From NCBI GenBank assembly GCA_001414345.1, contig LLCB01000211.1:1-64000 (forward strand): a stretch of DNA of 64,000 nucleotides, written 5' to 3'. Each line of letters opens with the position of its first letter. Position 1 is the first letter of the stretch. This stretch comes from Hymenoscyphus infarciens. Its lineage: Eukaryota; Ascomycota; Leotiomycetes; Helotiales; Helotiaceae. Below the pieces are notes generated by a model. The model ran no database searches. It was given only the letters and a program-made list of their open reading frames with translations, and had not been told where the DNA came from. Shown here piece after piece: positions 23,634 to 35,227 of this stretch. The translations under genes were made by a program, and so were the position numbers.

Positions 23634-26300
23634 TCAATTGCTGCCGTATCCGGTGTATTGGCCATCCGACGACCAGTCCATTGGCATGTTGTTTTGATGG
23701 TGCTGCTGTTGGTGGTGGTGTTGAGTGGCAGCTGCTGTGCTTGCGGCATAAAAGTCGAGAAGATCTTGAGCAGAAACACCAGGGAAGCCATGGCCAGTGG
23801 GGATCTCACCAAATAGGCCACCAGTACATGCAGAGCTAGACATGGCACCACCATTGGACGAAGGAAAGAGTTGGAAGTCGTTGGAGTGACCAAGTTGTTG
23901 GTTGCAATTGTTTGGTACAAAGTCCTCAAATCCCTCATCAACTTCCCGGAGAGAAGTGGGCGTGTAGAGCATGGTATTGCCATGTCCAACTGGAGAGATG
24001 TGTGGGATGGGATCTTGACCGAAGGGAATGCCAGAAGTCTCAAATCCACCTTGAGCAAGCACCCGTTGGAAAACATCATGGGTAGGAGTTGGGAGCTGAA
24101 CATTGGCACTGTAGAGATCCTCATTCTCAAACAGGCTAAAGTCAACATTGTTTGCGTTGGCAAAGCTCTGGAAGTTATCCTGGAAATGGTCTTGATCAAG
24201 GATGACGTTTGCGGAGTAGGGAGATTGACCGTTGGAAGAACCGGATTGGTGCAGATCAGAGATTGGAGAGAAATCAACTTGTAGTGGTTGGTTTGTAAAC
24301 ATGTCCAAGTCCGATGGATTGTACTCGGGGAAGTTCAATTGGTTGGTGGCCTGGTTGAAATCCATACCACTGCCATAGCCTCCCATGTCAAAATCATGCT
24401 CTTCAGGAGTGGCAACCGAGTGTCCATCGCTGCTTGGGGTTTGGATGTGGGTTGTTTGTGGGGTAGCCAAACCATTGACGGTGTTGGTAACGGATTTTCC
24501 TTCCCGGTTTTTCCCGTTGTTTTTCGATCGAACATACTCCCATCCGTGGGCCTTCTCCATGTGTTGCTTGCAATTCGACTCCCGCTTGGATCGGTATGGG
24601 CAAGGCTTGTAGTGACATTCATACAGTGGTGGAGCCGAGGAGTGCTTATCATTGTGATGTCTATCCATCTCCTTCTCGGTTGGCCAACCATACTCGTGGT
24701 ACTTGCAGGATTCAACTGGGCACTTCCATGGTCGAGAGTGGGTCTTCTCGTGTTTGGTCAAATCGCAAGGTCGCTTGAATTCTTTGTCACATCCAGGTTC
24801 ACGGCAACGTTTTGGTGCAAGCTCCGCTGCCGAAGCAGATCTCTTTCGGCGAGCCATGGATCGCATGATTGCTTCATCATCTTCCGCCTCTTGGCTGAGA
24901 GATCGCTTGAATCGCATTGATTCCTTGGTGTCCTCGTCTTCTAAATCGATGGGCAGTCCAGTAGCAACAGAAATGGCCTTTCCGTTTTTCTTCACCCGTA
25001 CCAACTCTGCTGGGCGACCATTCTTGGTGAGCCCGCCATGAAGTCTAACTTCGTCGGTACTGGAGGATGTGTTAGCTTTCATTGCTTTGGAGCGAGGTTG
25101 AGACAGAGTGTTGCAGTCTCCGACCCGATGCTTGAGTCGAAACTGCGCTGGGGTAGTGCAGGGAACATACGATTCAGGATCCATTTCCGACATCTTCTCC
25201 CCCTTCTCTTCCTTTTCTTTGGCGGCTTGAACCTGTTGAGCGTATTGCTTGATCTGGTCGACGAGATCAACAAAGTATCCGTTAGTATAAGGTCGGTCGT
25301 GTGGTCGTGTCTGTTCGCGGTCGCTCAAGAATTCGACAGTCGCTTGAATACACCGGATAGACGTGAGGCAGAAATCGAGATACAAGGCGGCAGTCTTGGT
25401 CCTCTCCTTCAAACGCGAAAACCAGTGAGCAACTCCTCCAGCAACATCATCAATAGGGGATTCACTTACCGGTGCCATAAATATCAAAGTCTTCTCCAAG
25501 TCACGCAGACACACGATTTCCTTGCCATGAATTCTTCTTGGGCAATCCTTCACAATCGGGTGGAAGTCTTTCAAAGACGACTTGGCTAGCAACGGTCTCA
25601 GGATATGTTCCTGGATTCGGTTGCTCGCGCGAGAACTGAGTCTGGGGAGGTTCTCGATGGTGGAATGAGCAGCAGCGGATCTAGTTATAGCTGCTGCTGC
25701 GGCTTTTGCTTTTGTGCGTGCGTCGTCGGTCACAGTCGTGGGGTTGGTTTCCGCAGTGTTCTTGCCAGAGCGAGAGCCAATTGATGAGCCCAATGCACTG
25801 TCAGAGTATCTGGATGGGCGGCGGTTGTGCCGTGGGCGTAAGGAGCGTCTTCCAATGGCGGAAGGCTCCTTGGACATGACACCATCCATGATGGGACCGT
25901 ACGATTTGGTAGTCGGCTTGCCGAAGGAGTGGTTGAGGAGACTCTGGGGAACTGGGTCGGCCTCGTCTGGGAATGATTGTTTGGTGGTAGCAGTAGGCGA
26001 AAGATCTTCAAGGGAAGCGGCAGCGAGACCACGATCGATATCAGCGAGGTTCAATGCGACACGACGTTTGTGAGCATCGACAACATCCTCGAGGGTGGAT
26101 TGAGAGCGACGAGGGGGGCCAGGAATGGAAGAGGTCTCGAGTTCGGGAGTGTTGGGAACGTGAAAGGTAGCTCCTTTGCGAAGGGACATGTTGGTAATAA
26201 CGACGGGACGGCCTGACGCAGTGGACGTAGACAGGAGGGAAGGAGGAGTCAGAGCAGACGATGTGGTCTTTGTAGTCCGGCGGGGGTGATTGAAGGACAT
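23634..26300 (-). CDS. C2H2 zinc-finger transcription factor
   Basis: A single exon of 888 residues; the start is the first ATG of the frame (MSFNHPRRTTK). A conserved N-terminal block near LRKGATFHVPNTPE is followed by a middle domain containing HPIVKDCPRRIHGKEIVC and LRDLEKTLIF. Three zinc fingers lie at about residues 497-590: CREPGCDKEFKRPCDLTKH, a longer second finger (CPVESCKYHEYGWPTEKE..H....H), and CHYKPCPYRSKRESNCKQH....H. A basic stretch follows. The C-terminal 280 residues are Gln/Asn/Ser-rich, typical of activation regions, and end in His/Gln runs. It should be a nuclear DNA-binding regulator. I recognise the architecture as a widespread filamentous-ascomycete family but cannot name the target genes. 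Confidence 0.9.
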   Translation of the reverse strand: MSFNHPRRTTKTTSSALTPPSLLSTSTASGRPVVITNMSLRKGATFHVPNTPELETSSIPGPPRRSQSTLEDVVDAHKRRVALNLADIDRGLAAASLEDLSPTATTKQSFPDEADPVPQSLLNHSFGKPTTKSYGPIMDGVMSKEPSAIGRRSLRPRHNRRPSRYSDSALGSSIGSRSGKNTAETNPTTVTDDARTKAKAAAAAITRSAAAHSTIENLPRLSSRASNRIQEHILRPLLAKSSLKDFHPIVKDCPRRIHGKEIVCLRDLEKTLIFMAPVSESPIDDVAGGVAHWFSRLKERTKTAALYLDFCLTSIRCIQATVEFLSDREQTRPHDRPYTNGYFVDLVDQIKQYAQQVQAAKEKEEKGEKMSEMDPESYVPCTTPAQFRLKHRVGDCNTLSQPRSKAMKANTSSSTDEVRLHGGLTKNGRPAELVRVKKNGKAISVATGLPIDLEDEDTKESMRFKRSLSQEAEDDEAIMRSMARRKRSASAAELAPKRCREPGCDKEFKRPCDLTKHEKTHSRPWKCPVESCKYHEYGWPTEKEMDRHHNDKHSSAPPLYECHYKPCPYRSKRESNCKQHMEKAHGWEYVRSKNNGKNREGKSVTNTVNGLATPQTTHIQTPSSDGHSVATPEEHDFDMGGYGSGMDFNQATNQLNFPEYNPSDLDMFTNQPLQVDFSPISDLHQSGSSNGQSPYSANVILDQDHFQDNFQSFANANNVDFSLFENEDLYSANVQLPTPTHDVFQRVLAQGGFETSGIPFGQDPIPHISPVGHGNTMLYTPTSLREVDEGFEDFVPNNCNQQLGHSNDFQLFPSSNGGAMSSSACTGGLFGEIPTGHGFPGVSAQDLLDFYAASTAAATQHHHQQQHHQNNMPMDWSSDGQYTGYGSN

Positions 26301-29300
26301 GATGGGCGGTGGTGGTGGTGGTGGGTGGTAGATGTCTGGTCGAGGTATGACGGGTAGCTGTAGCTGTAGCTGGAGCTGGAGCGAAGGGGACTAGGACTAG
26401 GACTAGTCGAGGCAAGAGGTGTGTAATACTGGTACTGCTCTCGAGACTGGGATGTGTTAGCCCTGTGCAATGATCCTGTTCAACCTTCATGCACGAAAGT
26501 CCCAAGTGAGTCACAGTAGATCGAGTCAGGAATGGTATCGGCCAGTCAAGGCGTCCCGTCCCGATTGAGAAAGAAGCCAGCGGGGAAGAATTGAAGCAAT
26601 TCAAACCCCCGTTTTTATACAAGGCTGATTCGGCAATGGGCACGCCGCCGACTGATTTCGATTGACCGGTGGGGAAGAAGCATCGAGAGGACTTTCGTCT
26701 CGGTACTTTTGAATCTGGGGAGAGAAGCAGATAACAGATAGTGGAGGGAAACATACGATATCAACCCTCGGTCGCGTGTCCCACACTTCGCAGACCCGGT
26801 GTTGAGGTGAGGCAGAAAGCGTTCGCCGAAGCTGCCAACGCTGTTTGGTCGTGCACGGCAAAGTTTTGGTGATGGTGGAGAGGATTGAATGGATTGTTTG
26901 TGGTTCAGGAACAAATGGAAGTGGTCGAGGTGTCGTGTCGTGTCTGGTGGTCTGGTGGGCGCGGGGAGAAGGCTTGAGGTATGGGCCGTTGCTGCCTAGA
27001 GGTGGGTGAAGGGTGTTGGAAATGAAGTATATAGAGGGGACTGCCGGCCGCTCTGAGACTGGAGTGAATGGGTGAGTGGGTGAGTGGGTGAGTGGGTGTA
27101 GGCGACGAGAAATCGGGATGAGGCAACGCAATGGGGATTCGTGGCCAGAGATGGATTTGGTAAGAGTCTGTCTGTTCTTGGGGCGAGGAGGGCGAGGTGA
27201 GGGCGAGAGTTGGGGGAGGGCTGTCCAGTCCGCCTTGGGAATGGATTCAAGGGAAGGAGCGACTGCTGCCTAGAATTTTACGGCTAGCGAATACGACCAC
27301 CTCCGCTGTAATTCGCTGAATTGGCGCCAAAGCCAATGAGAGGCTGGTCTGAGGGAAGGGATTGATAAGCACTAGTCTTTTTCTAGTTAGCATCCTATTT
27401 AAGCGCGCACAGATCCTTCTCTCCCCACAACCTGGAAGATTGGAACACGTCGATCATTGGATCATAGCCTTAGCTTGGGTAAGACGGCCTCCAGTTATCC
27501 CGATTATTGTAACTTTGACCCATCACCGAATCGACCGAAGAAGCAACAGAGCCTCAATCTTTTATCTCTCTGCATCTGCAACTTCTAGGTTCACAGCCAC
27601 CGCTGTCCCATCATACAGTACCTAGGTATGCCTCAACTCTGTTCCAAAGAGGAAAGTAGGAAATCAACTTGCATGCGCAAATATCGAAGATCAAACTCTC
27701 CTCTTCTATGGCATGGCATCGCTTGAGAGCTGTTGGAGAATGGTAATCGTCATTAAGCATTAATCCGAATCTGGGTTTCCCTACACTCGATGACTGCTAG
27801 AGGACTTCGATGGCAATTGGACACATGGAGGCTGGATGCAGGTCGAGATGTAAAGAGAAACGAAGCCACTCACCGAGTATCTCGTTCTGGATTCCGGGGA
27901 ACCAGGACGTGGTACAACACTGACCATCTCAATCAACGAACCACAAAATCCAGTCTTGGCAACAAAATCCCTCCCCAGTCAATCTCGTCAGATTCATCAT
28001 CAGATTTGGGCATCGTTGGTAAGTACTTATCACGTAAGTAAGGTAAGTACAAATCGCGCAACAGCCCTATCGCTACTGTACCGATCCGTCCCTACCGAAC
28101 TTTGTTTCTAATCCCGCCATCAGCTGTCTCAGATAACTTTCTTTCAAATCATCTCATCCATGCCATGACGATCAAAAGACCACAGGACTTTCAACCCAAC
28201 CACCACACCACCCACCACCCACCTCATTGAATCATTGCCAAATCAAACACTCACACCCGTGACTCCTCGCTACCCCTCTTTCCCCAATCGGCTCTCTTCC
28301 CCTCGATGACTCGATTCCGAAAGTGTCAAAATCGAAAGATCCACCACTCACATCCATGTGAATTGGGGATCCAGACCAAAGGACCAAAACGGAAACGCCC
28401 CGCCACGCCACAGGGCTGCATGAAATACCCTGGTATGGTCTGTTGTGCCCTGTCCCTCGATGCCCTCATCATGTCCATCTGCCCTTGTGGTGTTGTGATT
28501 TGAGGCCATCTGGCTTCACGAGCGCGCAAAAACTAGGGTCAGCATTCGAATCGCATGGCGCAGGAGGGAAAAACCAGGAGGGAATTGAGAGATGAAAAAC
28601 TAATCGTTGCTGCCGAGTTTTTAGCGTAAAGATTACCGCAACGGGTAGTACCTTTTCGAGGCTGTGTTGTGGAACCAGTTCCTTCGTGTGTGTCGTAAAT
28701 TGAGCCACTCGAAGGCGTGGATTCGAACTGGCGATCATTGAATTGAGTTGAAAGGTCACCACAGTTCCAGCTGGGTGGAGCTTTTATGTTTCGTTCAATT
28801 GGAAGTTGACGGGTGAGTGCAGAGCCTTTTCTTCCGATGATGATAAGACGGAATTTGGGCATCGTCACGTGTTATGTGACATTCAGTGGCGATGTGTACC
28901 GGATGGCCTTTCTAATAATAATAAGGTTTTACAGTATCTAACAAAGGGGAATTATCGGATCTCAAGAATTATTTTCATTGGCCAAATTGGAAAAAGGGGG
29001 GTATAGTCATGTGACCCGCACTTTCTCCTACCCCCTCAAGAACCGGGATCGAGTTGCATTATGGCGAAATACTTTTATTTTAGCTAGTCGTTTAAAGGAC
29101 CTTGATTCTTGGGATGATCAACTGGTAGATCTCTGATTAGTTAGTTGTAAATCCAGTTTGCTAGCAGGAATAAATACTTCCCTCTCACGCTTCTCGCTCC
29201 TTGCCCTATTAACCCCCCGCAATTTTTTTTACATTCCCTTTGAGATTCTAGCAGGTTGGTATGGGAAAACTAGCTCGATAACATGCGGATGTTGTTTATC

Positions 29301-29830
29301 CGTTCTTTTCATCCGTGCACTGTTGTAGTTGAGTATCATCTGAAGTCTCGAAACATGATACCTTATCTCTAAAGATTAATTCCCCGCCATAGCTAAATAT
29401 GCTATGTTCCGTCGACAACTCTGCGTTGATATTCTCCAACCTCCTTTTCTCACGTTGTTATTTTTAGCTTTTTCAATATCCTCCAAGTTCATAATTCTTT
29501 TTTACATTTGGCGGCGTTTTCGGAGTGGGGAGAAGGAATCTTTGGTCACCGAGAAGACTTGCTGGGTTTAGTTGACCTTGGACGTTGCGAAAAAGAAAAT
29601 AGGGCCACGCATTGGGTCGAGAGCGTGGGCTCAAAATTGGATACCGGCAGGTTGCGAATTCGCTTTCCCGATTGCTAGCTCTGAAAAGGTGGGAATTTCC
29701 AAAATCAAAAATGGAAGTCAGGAATTCTCGGCCAGGAAACACAGGGACCTCAAATTACTTCCATCCCACGCGAAAAAGCGAAGATCCGTATGCCAAAATT
29801 TCAAGATGGACAAAAATTTCCGCGTCCTGG
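26301..29830. other. Long divergent intergenic region, C2H2 gene and PNGase A
   Basis: About 3.5 kb with no convincing gene. The half next to the zinc-finger gene (26300-27300) is GC-richer, with CT-rich tracts and a GTGAGTGG microsatellite near 27063-27100, consistent with a long leader and promoter. Small plus-strand frames at 27362-27625, 27790-28041 and 28306-28503 have no family likeness. The stretch 29000-29500 is unremarkable. Confidence 0.45.
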
Positions 29831-32156
29831 ATGGGACTTCTCAAACTCCAAATGCTGATCTTCGTTTCCTACCTCACATACATCACTCTCGCCACCTCCC
29901 GCGCCTCTCCGAAACTGCAGAAAAAGACTCTCTCCTTGGATTCGGACACAGACTTCAATGGATTTCCTACTATACTCGCAGAAGCAACTTCCACCTCCAC
30001 TGCACTATCATCAACAACCCCCCCATTAAACACGTTCCAACTCACAATCCCAGTCCTCGATCCCAATGGAAGAATGCAAGATGTCTTCTCAAACTCGACT
30101 TTTTCGAATCCCAGGAGTGCTGGTGCTGGAAGCGATGGAAGCGGGACTGGGGAAAGATGTCAAGTTGTGTTGATGCAATATGTTTTCAATGCCTCTTTCG
30201 GGATGCCCTTTCTTGGTATCTATTCCCTTCCTGTTTGAACCTTGCACTAGCTAATCACTATTGCGGTCTAGGAGATTATGTGCCGCCTACGTGTATGGGG
30301 GGTGCTAATGTTGTGATGATGAATCTCACTGTTACGAGTAGGGGAAATCAATTTGATAGACTAGGGATAATGTAAGTTCAGACTCGCGAATTGCGAAAAT
30401 TATGAAGTTTGCTTGGCTTATAACTAGTAGGTACCTTGGTGCTAGCGAGGTCTTTCGTACATCAACTGAGGAACCGAAGAGAGATGGGATTATCTGGACT
30501 TATGTGAAAGATATGTCTGAGTATTTTTCTTTCCATCCTCTTCGCTCTCACTTTTTGCTAATTCAAGGATGCTAGGTATATGTATTTCTGGCGCTCCCCT
30601 CAAAAAATCATTTTCGATCTACCGAATCAGACAACTGCCAACGTAACTCCTCCCCTTTCTCTTCCACCTTCACCTCTTTTCTCTTCCTAAAATAACTTGT
30701 TTGATAGTTAACAGGAGTCTACAACACAACTATAACAGCAACCTTCCTCACCATTCCCAATCTCTCTTCTCAATCACCACCAGCTACGCTCATCCTCCCA
30801 ATATCCTTGGGAAACCCCACATCCCCCTCAGTTTTCAACCTCCCAGCCGACAATGCAACAACCAGCCTCAGTATACCCAGGAACACGAATCGAGCAGTAT
30901 TTTCACTTTCCTCCACGGGTCAGGGAGATGAGGAATTTTGGTGGTGAGCTGTTCACTCTCTCCCTTTTAGAATTCTGGAGTTTTTGAATGAGAAAGGAAA
31001 GGGGCGTTAACATGGTGATAGGACAAATGTCTTCACCTCCTCAACAGCCATCTTCGCTCCACCAACGGTTAATGGTACACTACCACCTGGCTCCCTCCTC
31101 GCAGGCAAATCCCCATTTCGAGAAGTGCAGGTTTGGTTGGATGGCATGCTAATCGGTGTCCAATGGCCGTTCCCTGTTATCTTCACCGGGGGTGTGATTT
31201 TGTCGCTTTGGGATCCCGTGGTGGGGATTGATGCTTTTGATCTGAAAGAGTACGAAATTGACGTCTCTCCTTTCCTGGGGGTGTTGTGTGATGGCAATCC
31301 TCACAAGTTTGAGATTCGAGTTGTGGGGTTGGACGATGATGGCGTCACGGCATCTCTCTCGAAAAACACGACGAGTTCTTGGCTTGTCACTGGGAAAATG
31401 TTCCTATGGCAAGATGAGGATCCCATGGCGATAACAACAGGTCCCACACCGACCCTCGTGGATAATAGTATTAATATCCAAATGTCGCAACAAGTTCAAA
31501 AGAACGCCACAGGTTCAAACACCGGTCTCCAATACTCCCTCTCCGTATCACGAAATCTCTCCTTCGTCTCGACCATCAAAACCCAGAAGTATGGCGAGAA
31601 GAAGATGAAATGGAGTCAGAGCCTAGCACATACCGATAACGGGACCCTTCTTCAATCGGGCATCCAGCAACTAAACACCATCTCAACCTCGGGAAGCGAT
31701 GTCATGGATGGTCCACAGCCATACAGATACACCTACACCTATCCCCTCGAGGCTAATATCACCAACATCGCCACGCAAACAGACCAAAACACCACGACTC
31801 TCGGTACTCTTTCCCGATCGAAGAATACTACCCTCGAAGGGACGTCTGTACATCCCAATGGTCTCCTCGCTTTTGAAACGCTAGATAAAAGCCGCGAGGT
31901 AGTTAAAGGCGTCGTGGGAAGTGGGGTGGTTAGTACCAATTTAACGCAGAGTGGGAGTGGCTTCTTATTTAAGAGTGTTGGTAGGAATGTTAGCACTGTG
32001 GAGGGGAACAGCAGTCAGAGTATTAGGATGGGTGGCGTTGGCGGGAAGGGGGTCATGGGACAGGGCGATGTGGAGTTTTTCTGGAGAATGGTGGGGGTTG
32101 TGAATGGGACGGTTAGGGGGGATGAGGGGCGGGTTTTGGGGGAGGGCGTTAGGTGA
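29831..32156 (+). CDS. Secreted peptide-N4-(N-acetyl-beta-glucosaminyl)asparagine amidase A (PNGase A family)
   Basis: Six exons (29831-30215, 30272-30371, 30431-30520, 30576-30642, 30708-30943, 31022-32156) give 670 residues. The start at 29831 opens a clear signal peptide (LLKLQMLIFVSYLTYITLA); upstream in-frame ATGs would bury it. Family landmarks appear in order across the splice junctions: a VLMQYVFNASFGMPFLGDY block, then PPTC, TVTSRGNQFDRLGIMYLG, EVFRTSTEEP, WTYVKDMSEYMYFW, PQKIIFDL and EEFWWTNVF. The last exon carries WLDG, AGVQWPFPVIFTGG-like and CDGNPHKFEIRVVG blocks. About a dozen Asn-X-Ser/Thr sequons suit a secreted glycoprotein. The family removes N-glycans from glycopeptides at acidic pH. 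The C-terminal 250 residues are less conserved. All introns are 54-78 nt. Confidence 0.93.
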
Positions 32157-33465
32157 GTTTTTGGGAGGATATTCGGGGCGGGATTGGTTGTTTTGTGTGT
32201 TTATTGGTAGGAGTTGGTATTTTTTGTAAGGATTTCATTTCTAGTTATTACTTAAATAGCTTGATGGGATTCTATAAATGGCGGGGTTTGAATTTTAAAG
32301 AAATCGAGTTTTTACCTAGTTAGGCGAGACATTTTATGACACATAAAGATATTTGTTCCTCTTACTTTCCGCCTTTATGAATGAATGTCTTCTTATGTGA
32401 TGTTGTTGTCTTATTAACTCTTCTGAAATAGATTCATAACGGTAGGATTTCTTACATCTGCTTTGCTTTATAAAATTCTTAGATGGAATGTTTATGCTAA
32501 CATTCTTGGCCAAGTGAATGAGTAGTTGAGGAGAGGTGTAATAACAATGTTGAGAACAACAGGTTCTGAATATCAGCAGCTAAGAAACTACTCATGACGC
32601 CGGTGCTGGGGAGACTGGGTTAAGCGAGGAGATAATTTTGGTAAGTAAGCGGATGAGTGAGTTAAATTTTGGTATTGAAAATCGGAAGCTGTGTGAGGCC
32701 GTATTCTCACTTGTGGTGTTTTGGTTTTGCTTTTTTTATTTATCTATGGCTTGATGGTGGATGGAGTTTATATGTTAGTGCTGTTCGGTTTTACGATATT
32801 TTCTTGCGACTGTAATTACTTCTAATGTGATTGATGAAACCAATCTGAAGAGACTGAAACAGTTTGCTTTGGTCTTTTTTAAATATTCCCTTACCTCAGC
32901 GATTCCGCATAGATCAGTAACTGTAGTTGAAATGTTGAGAAATTTGGTTCTGTATATGCAGTATGATGTACGTCATCTATAAAGGACTTACAAGGTCCAA
33001 TTCACCAAAGTGTTTACAAGGCACTTTGGTTACTCTACGTCAGACCTTTCTTTGTATACATTCATTGGCACACCACACATTAAATTAGTGAATCCAACTT
33101 TGCATGCTATGTATTATGCACTTTTGGTTCTTAGGAGGAGCAGTAGTCCTTCGCTTTAGTGCTTAAATAGTTCGGCTCTCAAACCAACTCTGAAAACCTT
33201 TCCTATCAAACATTCATCCTTTGAGAAACCCAATCTCCACCAAAAACAATACCACACAACACAGGCTCTTCTCAAACACTGTATCTGTTACCCTGCTACC
33301 CGACTTCCTTTTGGGTCTCCATTCCAACACTCATCCATCCACAGAGTGAGCGAAATTCAATCCATCATACATTTTGGCTTCGAAGTCATTGCTAAGTACA
33401 GCAGCTCTTCATACCATCACAAAGTCCTACTCAGACTTTCAAGTCACCAACCTACCCCACCAAAT
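32157..33465. other. Intergenic region upstream of the small-protein gene
   Basis: AT-leaning DNA with no frame of note. The last 300 bp before 33466 hold CT-rich tracts, presumably a spliced or long leader, and a TAAATAG box at about 33163-33169. Confidence 0.45.
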
Positions 33466-33813
33466 ATGGGACTTCATGATTTCTCCTGGCAGAAGACGCC
33501 CTTAGCGCGTCCTCCTACCGTCGCTGAGCGCGAGGCTGCAAGACTCAGAGCAGCAGCAGTCCGCAGAGGTGGCCCTGGTCGTCTTGTGACTGCAATCGCA
33601 GGTATGGCTACCGCTGGTTTGATTTACAAGTATCACAAGGATGGAACCATCAATGGTCAGTTTATCTCTCCTATTTTTTGACAATGTACTTGTTGTACTA
33701 AAGATGGATTTTTAGGCATGTTCGAGCTCATGCGTGAGAGAAAGGATCCGGAGGTTGAGCACGAGAACCGAAAGAACCATATGAGCTGGTTTAGCAAGTG
33801 GGGAAAATCTTGA
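33466..33813 (+). CDS. Small hypothetical protein with one membrane segment
   Basis: Two exons (33466-33655 and 33716-33813, 60-nt intron) give 95 residues starting MGLHDFSWQKTPLARPP. Residues 15-38 are Arg/Ala-rich. A hydrophobic segment, LVTAIAGMATAGLIYKY, lies at about residues 39-55. The C-terminus is charged, with KDPEVEHENRKNHMSWFSKW. An ATG at 33346 in the same frame would add 40 residues with no family support. The basic N-terminus plus a single helix resembles small mitochondrial inner-membrane or assembly proteins, but I recognise no family. The phase-matched intron and compact conserved-looking composition argue that it is real. Confidence 0.65.
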
Positions 33814-35227
33814 GAGGTTCTTGGTATTTCTCAAGATTTATACCTTCGGATTTCTCGAAGTGGAAGTATCTTTTAGGGGAAAGCAATCGGATCTTGATTA
33901 GGCAAATCAAAGTAACTTGACTTGTTTTTACTCAAGGGACAGAGGGGGTAAACCGCGCTATGTTTGGGGAATACCTGATTTTGGGCAAGGAGTTTGGTTT
34001 GCGGTCACTGGAACTGGAACCCGGTGGATGAAACTTGGCTACACATAAGGCGACACGAAGATCGTCGATATCTTATAGGGTCATGACCTTGGAACATCAC
34101 AATACAAGCGCGCATTTCTTTTCATAGGCAACCACTTTAACTTTTGCGATGTGTGATTCTATATTTTTATGGCACAACTACGAGGATTGAATAGTCGTTG
34201 AAGAATGTGAGTAAACTAGGAGTAAAGCCAGGTTTCTGAGGACATCAAGACTTGAACTATCTAGCATCCATAGCATCTGGTAAGAAACACGGGCTTTGCT
34301 CTTAGTACACCCGTTACTTTGATCATGCGCACTAGTCTAGGATAACTACTTATATTATCGGGGAAGGTTCGAAAGAAAGAGAAACTCTGATTCTCCATTC
34401 TTCTAAAGGTTCTCGCATGATACTCTGAGTTGTCACGAAACTCAACAGGCAATGGAGGGCTAGGATGTACTCAGAGCAAGGCTCAGGATGCTCACAAGCA
34501 CCTGCATTTCTGCAAAATTCACCCCACTAGACCACTAACTTCCTGTCACTCTCATTTCATAGTCTGCTTTTGTGAGCTTCTCAGAGAAGAAGATACTCGT
34601 GACTCATTGGAATCTTTTCATCTCTTACCTGAAACGTTCTACCAGAAACGAGCGAGAGTAATTTCTTCTGCATCGACGGACTCCGAGAATTCTAGGAGTA
34701 TGTTTATATCTAAAGGGGTATAATTAGCATGGAAACAACAGGGAAATTTTTCAAACCCTGCCTTGCAACGGTATTGCCACAGCAAAACCCAAAGCTGCAA
34801 CGAGCAATGGAAGTGACTTAGTGAAAAACATTGTCAAAAGGGGTTTAACTTTGTGAGCGATAAGTTAGATGCAAGTATTGGATTATTGCAAAAGACTTTT
34901 TTGGAGCAGATAGAGGTGTGAAAGACTTCTGGTTATGGTTGGGCTCCAGCTTTTATATCAAGCGTGAAGGTCTTAAAAACAACCACATTCTAGTCTCTTT
35001 CTTAAGCCGGACACTTCAGGTTCTTTGTCCTTATCGCGGCCCTTTCCCACTATCCCAATAAAAGTGTGTTTAATATATACATTGATATAAGCTAAACAGT
35101 AATTAAATATTTTCTAAAAAAACTATAATATACTTAGAAATATACAAGCACCTTTTAACTGTATACTTGTACACAAATCTCATATATTTAAATTAAATTA
35201 TATACATGCCAAGCATGCCCTAAACAA
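33814..35227. other. Intergenic, becoming AT-rich
   Basis: No supported gene. The stretch from about 35035 to 35215 is AT-rich, just past the 3' end of the HET pseudogene. A 97-codon frame at 34430-34723 has no recognisable content. Confidence 0.45.

Noticed and set aside
23871..25589. Long plus-strand frames antisense to the C2H2 gene
   Set aside because: They are mirror frames of a highly biased coding exon and show no protein-family features.
28710..28745. tRNA B-box-like GTTCGAATCC on the minus strand
   Set aside because: The T-stem does not pair and no D-arm or acceptor stem can be built around it.
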